Shown here in pieces: positions 26,125 through 36,610 of a stretch of DNA of 64,000 bases. Each line of letters starts with the position of its first letter. Position 1 is the stretch's first letter. The stretch covers positions 4,973,725-5,037,724 of the forward strand of contig CM034129.1 in NCBI GenBank assembly GCA_019914995.1. The letters run 5' to 3'. The position numbers were made by a program, and so were the translations under genes. The notes under the pieces are model-generated. The model searched no databases, was not told the DNA's origin, and saw nothing but the letters and a program-made list of their open reading frames with translations. Source of the DNA: Acanthochlamys bracteata. Taxonomy: Eukaryota > Streptophyta > Magnoliopsida > Pandanales > Velloziaceae.

Positions 26125-26592
26125 CCGGACAGTGTTTGCTTCAGTTTGGTAATTCTTTTTTTTTTTTGTTTGTTTGAAACCAACAAGCTTGTTGGGGTTA
26201 AATCTTCAAACAATTCTTATTTAATAAATCGTAAAAGTAAAAATAAACTTCTGATTGTAAATTTTATTATAATAAAGTTCAGGTATAGTATTTTTTAATT
26301 TATTTTTTTGTAAAAATAATAAAAATATCTAGTCAAAATTTCTATTAATATTAATTCTATTATCTTATATTCAAACACTAATTTAAATCCTTTTTTCGAA
26401 GTTCTATCTTATTACTCATCTGCTACTAAAACACAGTCAAATTTTGTTCTTATTTTTATATATCTAAATACTATGCTTTATTCACCTTAATCTTGATCTT
26501 TATCTTCACCTTCAATTTCCTTTATTTTTAATCTCATTTTTAAAACAACATTTCCTTCCCCTTCCTCGTGGGGATTTTGTGAGGATGCGTGA
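26125..26592 (-). repeat. Right arm of a long inverted repeat
   Basis: Mirror of 24955-25415. The outer end carries CGTGGGGATTTTGTGAGGAT, matching the outer end of the left arm read backwards. With its partner it could form a hairpin with a stem of about 450 bp. I cannot find a convincing target-site duplication outside the arms. Confidence 0.8.
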
Positions 26593-27171
26593 GGATACTA
26601 TACAACCTACACCTTTTCATTATAACAATTGGGGTGCTATATAGATTGCAAACAATCCAATTTTTTATACCAATCGTAGCATATTAAGTTCAATTGTCAT
26701 TTTATATATCTATTTTTGGGGGATACTATTTTTTGACAGATTTCTCCACAAATTTACATCGCACTACAAGATTTCAAACATTATATGGGAAACTCATGTT
26801 GTTTAACACATAATGAGTGACAGGAGTGTTAGAGTTATATTCTGATATTATTTTCATATTAGAGTTCTAATTTAATATTATATTGAAGTTTTATTCCAAA
26901 ACTGTATTTAACCTGCTTTTACATATGTGGTTATGATGTACAGTTAGTCCATAAAAATAATCAACAATTATCAATTCATTATTCTCTTCTCAATTACAAA
27001 TTGTTTCAGCTTTATTTAGAATTCTCACGTGTTATTCTCTTTTGTTGATTATAACTTCTCTATATGCTTAGTTCATTAGTTCACATTTCGGTCTTTGCAT
27101 GTGTGTTGTCTCTGGCACGAATTCAACTTGTGGAGAAGAGCAACATTCTCGAACACTAAAGGCTCTCCAAT
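26593..27171. other. Intergenic
   Basis: No gene recognised. The last 100 bases may be the copied 5' leader of the helicase fragment that follows. Confidence 0.4.
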
Positions 27172-28146
27172 ATGCTGACCGCATTGTTTTCTACATCAAT
27201 GTCAATTCCGATACTGACATCAAGGATCGAGAATTTATCCTCATTGTGTAGTTTGGCAGCTTCCACTCCATTTGAGGCATGCCCTTTATTTGTTAACAGT
27301 TCCACCAAATCACCTGCAAGACTAATTGTCCGTATGGGTGGTGGACCGCGGACATACCCTGGTGGAGTTTCAAAATGGCAATGGAAAAGGATGCAAGCAA
27401 AGAAGGCAAAGCAGCTTTTAAAGGCTAGGTTGACTCGTGAGCGCCAGCTTTATGAGATGCGAAAGCGAGCAGAGCTAAAAGCTGCTGTATCAGAGCTTGA
27501 GCATCCCTGGGAAGCTGTGGAACGTGCACCAACACTTTTCTCTGTACGTGCTGATGAGCAGGTCAAGGCATTGGCAGACAGGTTTCAGAAGCCAGGAGGA
27601 TTTGATATGTGGTCTGAGAAGGACGGGCCACAGATTTTCCATACTCCTGATGGGCTTCCTTCTGCGAGATTTTTCCCTAAGGGTGCTGTGCATAGTGTGA
27701 AACCTTATAGTCTTGTGTCTGATGGTGATACTACTTCTGAAGATAAAGATGAGTTGAACTGTGACGATTGGATTGCAAGGTGTGGGGGTAGAACTAGAAG
27801 GAGAGCTAAAAATTCTTCTACTAGTGCAGGCAAGAGTCACGTGGAGAATCATCATGTTCAATCCAGGGATGCTGGGGAGACGAGGAATCCTTTTACTCAC
27901 GAAACTAGAATGCATCGCTCAGATGTTTTTGTTCCCTCTGAGCATAGAAAGGACAGAAGTGTCTTTAAGGGTGACAGGAAAGAGCAATCTTTCTCACGGA
28001 GAGAAGGAAATTTTAGATATCAAAACAGCGAGAGAAAAGCATTAGTTGATGAATTTGGCATGGATTTAAATGCAGGTTCCAGCAAAGAAACAAATCACAG
28101 CAGAAAAAACAAAAGCAAGGACTGGAGGAGTCCCCCAACAGCTTAG
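27172..28146 (+). pseudogene. N-terminal fragment of a DEAD-box RNA helicase (RH33-like), helicase core absent
   Basis: A 324-residue open frame. It starts with a Ser/Thr-rich organelle-targeting-like region (about 1-50), then GGGPRTYPGGVSKWQWKRMQ, a Lys/Arg-rich helix, and a block with LADRFQKPGGFDMWSEKDGPQ. This is the N-terminal region I associate with the plant organellar helicases RH33/RH31/RH26. None of the helicase motifs (Q motif, GKT, DEAD, SAT, HRIGR) follows: the frame ends in SPPTA-stop after a hydrophilic stretch, and downstream DNA is retroelement debris. It is best read as a copied first exon. It is completely open, so the copy is young, or it is expressed as a short protein. 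Confidence 0.6.
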
Positions 28147-28804
28147 AGGATTTGAATTTTTTAATGATCAACTGCAGAGCTATTCTGATGGCACTCTATT
28201 CATATGGTACATTGGAATGATGTAAAGTAACTATGTTCAAGAGTAGACTTAAGAGTCAGAATCAAGAATGTTTATCTGGAGCGTAGAAAATAACTTCTTA
28301 AGTGGTGAATATATATCTCATGAGGAGCTGTAAAACAGGGCATAGTGATTGCCATGTTATTTGATAGTCAGCCGTATTATGCAAGTAAAACTTTTGAATA
28401 TCTACACAAATATGCCGAGCATGATCCTCCAAAGCATGACTTCTATGCTATCTCGGAAGTTCCGAAGTTCCTTGGCAACTATTCTCTTCAGAGACTGTCA
28501 TATTACTTGCTAGTTGGATGTAGATATCTTGTGCACCTTTCTGCTGCTGCAATTTTTCATTTTTATACTGAAAAGGTGATTGATTGGTCAATTAGTTGTG
28601 CAAGAATTCCCGAAATGGCGATGTAATAGTTGTACTTCATTCTAGGAAGTGCTCACTTCCTTTTGTTAGTATATGAATTGGCAGAGTTAAATGACCGGCT
28701 TCTTAAGGTACCATATTCCTATTTAGAATGTAAGATATATTGCCATATCTTAGAAGGTATCTCTTTGATTGTTTGAGACTGATTTGCTAACTATTCCGGA
28801 TAAT
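28147..28804. other. Intergenic with an unassigned open frame
   Basis: An open frame at 28345-28626 encodes 93 residues, with a hydrophilic start (HKYAEHDPPKHDF) and a Leu/Tyr-rich end. I do not recognise it. It lies between the helicase fragment and the gypsy remnant and may be mobile-element debris. Confidence 0.3.
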
Positions 28805-29345
28805 ATATGGACTGATATCTTCGTTGCTTTTATAAATATCCTTCCTATTAGAAGGCAAGGACGTGATCATGGTGGTTGTTGACAGGCTCTCCAATTACTC
28901 GTATTTTGTTCCAATCAAGCAACCATACTCAGCGGCCTTGGTTGTGGGACTGTCTGCCTCTGGCCTGATCAGCTCGGATACACTAGGTACTCCGATCCAG
29001 CAGCGAGACGAGGTTCATTGTGACTTGCACTTTCACCTACATGGCGCTCAAAATAAGATGAAGCAATTGGCTGATCGCCATTGCGACGAGCAATACCAAC
29101 CTTTGTGACAAGGATTTCTTGAAGCTTCAACAACATTGTGAACCCTCTGTAGCTACTCGGAGCCATGCTAAGACATCGCTACTATAGGCCTTTTGTAATC
29201 GTAGAAGCCATCGCCCAGGATGCATACAAGCTGGATCTTCCTCCTGCATCCCGTATGTACCCTGTTGTTCATGTCTTTTAACTAAAGGATTTACGTTCTA
29301 TTCCCTCCGACGGCGCTGTTCTGCACCTACTGTGGATGATTCCCT
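28805..29345 (+). mobile_element. Ty3/gypsy retrotransposon remnant (integrase to pol C-terminus)
   Basis: 28805-28860 reads WTDIFVAFINILPI, then 28865-28940 reads VIMVVVDRLSNYSYFVPIKQ, the plant gypsy integrase core entry. After a deletion of most of the core, AQNKMKQLADRHCDE follows (about 29050-29095). Then comes RYYRPFVIVEAIAQDAYKLD and LPPASRMYPVVHVF, the chromodomain-proximal end. At least two frame changes and an in-frame stop make it dead. No LTRs or reverse transcriptase were seen. Confidence 0.8.
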
Positions 29346-30295
29346 TTTGCCTCGTCTCAAGTACGAGTCGGTTCCTCTAGGGAAGGGAATTATACACATG
29401 CCACACCACAAGAGTCACCCATCCATGCTAGAAGGCCTCTTCTCAGTAAACGCACACCTGAACGTTGCATCAATTGTCCAGGGTGGAACTATTAGTTGGC
29501 CACACCTTATGTCGTAGGGTTACCAGGACACTTTCCCACAGGTGTGCTGACTCCTGGTTAAGTATTGGCGTTTGGTATTCCATTTTACTTTATTCTAAAA
29601 ATTTTATTTTATTTTATGTTTATTAATAAACTTTTTATAATATTATATAAAATTTATTAAAAATTTAAAAAATATAAAAAAATTGTATGTTATAAAATTT
29701 TATTATTGTTTATTTTAATTATTTTTGTTAGGTAAAAAGATAAAATTTGTTTTCAAAATATGACAAAAATATTTTTTATTTCATAAAAATTTTATTTTAA
29801 AAATAGTCTAAAAAATTTCAGAACTCTACTCCAATATTTATCCTTATTAGATTATAATTCTTAGACTAGAGTTGTACCAGAAAACAAACTCTAGTAACTA
29901 GTACAAAATATAAGTCCTTATATGATGAATCAATCATCTGAAAATAACAGTATAGTTTATTTTTCTTTATCTTAGGTTAGCTATATTGCCGTAGTGCAAC
30001 ACTGTGCTAGTCGGAGCTAAGTGGCTCTTTGGCAACGTGCTTTGCACTGTTTTTAATTTCATATAAACATTCATATTTCTCATTAAATTTTATATAGTAT
30101 TTAAAAAAAATTTATAAAGTATAGATATATTGTATTTCATAGAATCTTTATATATAAAATATTGACTTTTTTAAGGTACAAAAAGTCAATCTTTATTCTT
30201 TGAAAAACTTAAAATAAAATCATTTTCTAAAAAGCTCTTTATTTTAAGTACTACAAAATAAGTTGGAGAGAATGTTTGTATGTCTAGCGTTAAAA
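29346..30295. other. Intergenic, partly AT-rich
   Basis: 29346-29520 has an open frame of 61 codons starting at 29332, probably the tail of the retroelement debris. 29580-29830 is very AT-rich. No gene recognised. Confidence 0.4.
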
Positions 30296-30443
30296 TTACC
30301 TATATGTTAGTATACTACATTCAAGGTTGTTTAGAAAGGTTTATCTGTTGGCAAATTTGAGCAGTAATTTCTTCTACCAATTTGAGTTAACTAAGACTTT
30401 GATAATGTGATTGCTTGTCAATTTGCTAATAGTTTTCAAGGTT
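30296..30443. repeat. Left half of the split repeat
   Basis: Near-identical to 19916-20075 in AP4S intron 1, for example TACTACATTCAAGGTTGTTT and TGTGATTGCTTGTCAATTTG. Similarity stops abruptly after TTGATCATAC, where other DNA begins. Confidence 0.8.
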
Positions 30444-31079
30444 GATCATACATTTATATTCCCCCTATTGTCATTACAAAGATCTGAATTTGCACGTTCT
30501 ACTCAACCCGAACTATTTCATGAAATTTTTGAACAAGCAATTCACTTCACTTTTAGACTAAGTAAAAACTATATAATTATGATACAGTTGTTAATAAAAA
30601 TAACAAATCATCGTGATTCCTCTGACATAATGACTTTAAATAGACTCAAATATCAAAATATATTATCATAAAAAAAATGAACTTTTATTCAAACACAACG
30701 AAAAGAAATATAATGACTGTTGTTAGTTTACACACATCATATTGAAAAGTAGAAACACCAAATGTTATAAATAAACTAGACAGTTTTTCTTTCGGACAAC
30801 TAAAAGAAGCATGTCCCAATTATCCATGCCATAACATGATCTCTAATTTTATCTTTCACCTTTAAACCATATACAGACAAAGCATGATGTAATTTATCGA
30901 AACTTCTTCACACCAAATTCAAGTAATATAACAGTTATAACTGCTCTTGGTTAGTACCATAACTAATTATTTATTTCGTTTATATATTCTTAAACACACA
31001 AAATTGATACAAAAAAATTACAGCATAAGATAAATTTTGATTATTTAGGAGACAAATCAAAAGGTTATGGTTTAAAGAG

Positions 31080-32190
31080 AGAACAACTAAATCTAAATCA
31101 ATATCAAAGTATTAGTGAGAGATATATATTTTTCATAAACAATAGAGTCCATACATTATTAGATCATGTACATAAGATCATATCTCTATTGTCTATAGTT
31201 GCTACTAATGCCGAGGCTTTACAGCAAAATTATTGGCTCTATCTTTATTTTAACGACTGCAGCAATATGATTTTTCTTGAAACTTCGTTTTTATTGAACA
31301 CGACTCTGATTCTACCATTCTGAATATCTAATAAATTCAAAACACTTACTTTTTATATGGCTAGATTATTGTAATAAGTGTAGTTGTAGGTTCACTCATG
31401 TGAAGCCTCAGGGTGGTTAGACTTTGATCAATCCTACCGATTTAATACCACCATGACGGAAGTCTCAGAATTTTTCAGATTTATTTTTCAAATAGTGAAG
31501 TGATACACCGCATCACAACTAAATAGCGAATAGCATTATTTCAAATTCGAAACTAGTTCTTTGCGAATAATCTCTCCACAGATTTTTTATCACTATACAA
31601 TCGAGTAACAATATATGTATTATTAGTCGCTTAGTAAATTTTTTGTACGCCACAATATTATCAGAATCTTCATAACCACTTTATCACGATGGTCAAATTT
31701 TCGACAAATATCAATCAATTTTTTATAAAATTCAGAAAAATTTTTAACCTTATTTGCAGTGAAAGCTCTTTAGTTAAATGAGAATACATGTAATTCATCA
31801 CTCTTAGCATAAATTGTTTCGATAAGGCACTCCGAATTTCACGATTAGTGAGTAATCGCAAATAACGCTTCATAATTTCTACAGTCATAGATATTAATAG
31901 CCACATCTTAACTTTCTGATTTTAACATATCATTTTTCATACCCATCTTTTGATTCATCAAGTGGTTTTGCCTTGCCATCATATAAGAGAGTTTCTTTAT
32001 TTTAGCAATATGCATTTCTATCAGTTGACACCAAACATCATAGTTGGATTTATTACAAAAATAAATTTTATAATGAAAACACATTTAAATTGAATAATAA
32101 TTGAAACCGTTTCAGAGATGACCGCAGTCCTCCTCCATTTTTTAAACTGGAACGGACTCGGTCAAAAACAGACCGAGTCTGAAAGTTTGA
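31080..32190 (-). mobile_element. Ty1/copia retrotransposon gag remnant
   Basis: Read on the minus strand across several frames: YDVWCQLIEMHIAKIKKLSY (near 32030), then IMKRYLRLLTNREIRSALSK (near 31860), HRDKVVMK (near 31690), LRKELVSNLK (near 31530), and a decayed KCFEFIRYSEW block (near 31340) like the region after the gag zinc knuckle. These are in the order of plant copia gag. Stops and frameshifts are frequent. No reverse transcriptase, integrase or LTR is visible. It sits exactly between the two halves of the split repeat. Confidence 0.75.
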
Positions 32191-32334
32191 AGGGTTTAGG
32201 GCAACGGTAGGTTGACAGTGGCGGCGCGAGTAGACACGACCAAGCACGAATCTGGCTGGCAAGTAGATCTGGATAGAGATCGGGTGAGATTTGGCGGCAA
32301 GATCTGCCGAATATGGTGGAAATGCAACGGCAAG

Positions 32335-32580
32335 CAAACCAAGATATCAACCTTGAAAGAAACTGAGATAGATGCTAGTCCACTGTATCTAAACTATACA
32401 AGTTGATTTTAAACTGTATGCATAACTATACATAGAGATACAAGAGATTGTTGTGTTACAGCAAATTACTAGATCATCATAATGAAAATAGTTTCAGCCA
32501 AAAATTTCCTATACAAATACTGATGAAATGGAAAATATTTATAAAACTTGTGAACAATGAAAATGCTTTTTGTTGGACAT
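32335..32580. repeat. Right half of the split repeat
   Basis: Matches 20396-20640, starting at GATATCAACCTTG and ending at TTTTGTTGGACAT. The frame that is open in the AP4S-intron copy has a stop after about 20 codons here. Confidence 0.8.
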
Positions 32581-33187
32581 CTTCAGGCCGGTGGAGATCC
32601 AAGGCTATTAACCACAGTGATCGAAGCTAGAAAACTCAATGTACACCACTATCAGGTACACTTCGTTGGGATTGAATGAACGTGTGATGATACACAATGT
32701 GTTCGAGAACAAGAGAGATGCTTAAAAGAAACTCCATAGCTTTGGAAATTCTGCTTGTTAACACTATAGGTACCTAACTACCTCTATAATGTACAACTCT
32801 ATGAAACTGGTTATTTGGCCGACAACTGTTTGCATTAGCACAATCCCGCCATGACATGGATGTCAAACGATAAGAGGAACAGATTGACTACAAATAAAAC
32901 ATTGTCAAACCAAACAGACGCACTGAAAACTCGGTGATATTGAGAAGAAACATACGTAGGTCCAATTTAGACTAAAATGGTTAACCTGCAAAAGTACATA
33001 GGATATTCCACAATAGTACTGTGCGAAATAAAAGAAAAAATTATCCTCATCAAACACATCAACTTGCAAATGACAAAGGTTCAGATGCTGTCTTCTAGAG
33101 ACAGCCATGTCAAATTAAAAATCCGGTACTTAGGTTACAGCCAGAAAACACCAGCAAGGTTGCCAGTGTAAATTGCTTCTCCCAACT
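32581..33187. other. SCL30A downstream region
   Basis: Probable 3' UTR and flank of the SR-protein gene. No other feature recognised. Confidence 0.4.
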
Positions 33188-35461
33188 CTACTCACTAGCA
33201 GAAACAGATCTCTCTCGGTGTGGTTGCTTGGTCTCAAAGTCCTGGCAACGGCTCCGACTCCTTGGGCTGTTATATTGGGGAGAACGAGAGTATGATTGCC
33301 TTCTATCATTCATTCTGTCCTGAGGTGAAGGTGATCTTTCATGCCTCTGTTCTTGTGGTGATGGTGACCTGACATGGTACCGAGCTTGTCAATTAGTATG
33401 ATGCCTAGATTTCAGCAAGTGATAGCAACTTTTTTGCCTTCTAAAGAAGAACAATGCCTCTCAACATCTTCATTCAACACTCCATCCCAAGAGATTGTAC
33501 CTCCTAAACTACACTAGCAGCTGGAAATGGGCAAAGATATGTGAGGAAGACCTTACATACATACTCACCTAGAATAATTATCACGTGGTGAAGCAGAATG
33601 TCCATGCCTTGGTGAGGGAGATCGATAACTACGTCTCGGAGAGGGTGAATGATAGCTCCTTCTTGGCGAACGTGAGTGATAGCTCTGCTTTGGTGAAGGC
33701 AATCTGTAGCTCTGCTTTGGTGGAGGCGATCTGTGGCTTCGCCTTGGCGAACTAGAACGATAAGCATAGCGTGGGGAGCGGGATCGAGAACGAGAGTACT
33801 GTGGAGAACGGGAATAGGCTCTATATCCAGACGGACGACCCCTGACAAAACTACGATGAAATCAATACTTAGCCACAAAGTGATAGTCCACCACAAGATA
33901 TCATTAACCTGCCATGTTCCCAGACAATGATGGGCATGAAGAGTGGCCCATCAAGTATTGCTAACACAAGAAATCACCACAGCAACAGACGCAAATATAA
34001 CAACATGCAAAAACTTATAAACACCAGAAAAACTTGAAATCTTAAATATTCAGGGCAAAATCCTTCTAAAAAACCTCTTTAGCTAAAACAATGAAGACAT
34101 TCATCGTGAAACAATGAGTATCAAAAAGCTTCCAAACCAGGCATCACGGAAACAATGACCATCAAAAAGCTTCCAAACCAGGCATCATGATATTTTTACC
34201 TTCTCTCACGTGCCCTCATTTCGGTTGGCTTCTTTCTGTTCTCTTCTGCAAAGACCACAGTCAATTCACGACCGAGAAAGATCTGCCCGTCCATCTGATA
34301 CTTGGCCTCAGCAGCATCAGCAGGATCTACATATTGGACAAAACCAAATCCACGAGGTTCCCTGCAAGCAGTTTGCAACTCAAAAAGTTAGAATGCATTT
34401 ATCATATAGACTTGGAAGAATCACGGTAACTGTTATAAGACTTGTCGTTGAGTGACACACATAACAAACGGATCGTATAGGCAAGTAAACTCTGTAGTTT
34501 ATTTCAAACTACTCAAGTAAAGCATGCACTTCGGTGCTGACCTTAAACTCTTCAGAGTTTCAAACTCTTCAAAACTTGAATTCTTCAAATTCTTCATAAT
34601 GTACAACTTCAAACCCAATTCTTGGCAGGGGGCCAATTTCTTCACAATTATCTCCTCTCAACAGAACTCTTAAACTTCAATGTTGTCTTCAAAACATTAT
34701 TTCACTGCTAAATCTCAAAAGCCTTAATAAATTACATGCAATGACAATGACAAAACATATTGGAAAAATAAAATTCCAACTTGGCAAAAAAAAATCGTGG
34801 AGTTCTGGATTTACGAGAATATGCATATACAGAATAGAAGGATGAAAGGTGTGGTGTTCTGATCAAACAAAAAGCTGCAGTGATATGTACATAATTTGAC
34901 CAGGGAGACAATACAAAGAGACATAATTACCCGGTATAGTAGTCACGAGGGAGGTAAATATCCTTAAGAGGGCCAAACTGCCCAAATGCTTTCCGAAGAT
35001 CATCTGGCCTGCAATAGAAAGAACAGCATTTAAAGTAGCATAACAAAAGCAAAATCAAGAACCTAATACACATGTAGAAACACAATGTTATATACCTAAT
35101 AACTAGTGAAGTACTACCTCTCCTGCAATTTGACGTTATCTCTGGCATATCTTTGAAGATTATGGCTGACTTTATGCTAAACAGTATAATCTTAGATGTA
35201 GTTCCTTTTTAGTTGTAGAATTTAGAAGCTAACAATTTGAACAAGTTTGAACTAGTGCCTAAGCAAATTTGTACTATAGGTAGCTACTGTTGTGGCAATT
35301 TTGTTGTTCTACCTGCAATCACGGCGGAGGTTTCTGACAAGCAGACTAGTGGGAATATCCCTACCATAGCCTCCATGGCGGCCTTTGGGGCTTGGACTAC
35401 GAGCCCTTCTCCTGTAGCTCCTTGGGGGTGAAGGGCTGTAACTGTAACTTCTGCCTCGCAT
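33188..35461 (-). CDS. SCL30A: SC35-like SR splicing factor (SCL30A/SCL33 type)
   Basis: A nuclear SR protein that binds pre-mRNA and recruits spliceosome parts. Exons (minus): 35461-35313, 35008-34931, 34361-34200, 33841-33569, 33368-33188, all joined in phase 2; 280 residues. Residues 1-35 are the charged Arg/Ser/Pro extension of plant SCL proteins (MRGRSYSYSPSPPRSYRRRA). One RRM follows (about 37-115) with SLLVRNL (RNP2) and RGFGFVQY (RNP1), then EENRKKPTEMR. The C-terminus is an RS domain with repeated SPSPRRSY-like units. A leader intron probably spans about 35470-36500. The intron between exons 2 and 3 is the place where this family often splices alternatively. Neighbour order favours SCL30A; SCL33 is its sister. 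Confidence 0.92.
34108..34189. repeat. 41-bp tandem duplication in an SCL30A intron
   Basis: Two nearly identical units sharing TCAAAAAGCTTCCAAACCAG, differing at a few positions, just downstream of exon 3. Confidence 0.8.
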
Positions 35462-36610
35462 TTTCTTCAAATAAAACTCACTGATACAATAGAAACAAAG
35501 GCATAACTACAAAGGAACAATATAAGATTACAAGAACATTATACTGGAGGATAGCAAAGTAACTACCTACTCGAGATGCTGCACCATTAAAATGCTAATA
35601 GAACATAAGAGAGCACACTTCCAGTAACAAAGATAGCATTCCGGGTTTCACCAGCATAAGAAAGAATTGCCAACAGGAATTTCCATAAACAGTTCAGTCT
35701 ATTTGCGTCACATCTAATGAAAATGTGTGATTTTGCTCAAAGCATGACTACGCCCTAAACGTTATCCTATACCATTTTTTTTCTATAGAAACATCAAGCC
35801 TAATGATGATGAAACAATTAAGAAAGGTACTGCAATTCGGACGTTATATATTTTGCTCAAGTATTGGCGCATTTGTGATCCTTTAATTGATATAATTAAG
35901 TTAAGTGAACCACAAATAGTGAGCAGACTGTCAATTATGTGCATAATCAACTAACGTTTCTCGCAGCAAGAAACATTCAAGTCTTTCCTAGAATCTAAAC
36001 AAAGTATGAGCCTTTGCTAGTAGACACAATTTCTGCATTCTCCAACTACCGATCCCCTACTGGATATCAATGTAAGTATTAAATTGAGCAATTAACAAGT
36101 GACCTCTCACAGATTATCCTCTCCACAATTTTCAAATTGCCATTTATTGCAATGGTCTATCAATTCACCAACAGGATTAAATGAAATTATCTGAAAAAAC
36201 AAAACTCAAGCAGATGTTCCTCCACCAGCCTTCAAAAAGTAATCCAACTCAAAAATTGAGAACGACAGAAATCACATTACAGTCTCGAGCTCCCTAATCT
36301 TCATTAAAAATCCAAATCGATTCGAACTAAATCATTACGAAAACCAAATCGAAGCACGAATTCTTCAATTATCCGATAACTAACGTGAAACAACATCAAA
36401 TTCAAAACTATCAACGACTAATACCAATAAAACTAAGATAACAATCGTAGAGAACCAAAATTATAGACACGAAGGGAAGTATAGTCAGGGATCTACCTAC
36501 CGCGCGAGATGGGAAATTTCAAATATTGCGAAACTACGAAAAACTGGGATGGGAATCGGGAGAGAGTTAGGGTTACGGCGGCCGTGCGGGAGAGGCACCT
36601 TATTTCAACT
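35462..36610 (-). promoter_or_regulatory. SCL30A 5' UTR, leader intron and promoter
   Basis: The ATG region is preceded by an apparent leader intron with an exon near 36500-36600. A telo-box-like TTAGGGTTA lies at 36568-36576. The exact transcription start cannot be fixed. Confidence 0.4.

Noticed and set aside
27100-27185. Short kinesin-like phrase (TLKALQYADR) just before the helicase fragment
   Set aside because: Only about ten residues, in a frame overlapping the helicase start codon, with no other kinesin motif nearby. Probably chance.
27490-27915. 141-codon minus-strand open frame
   Set aside because: Antisense shadow of the helicase fragment.
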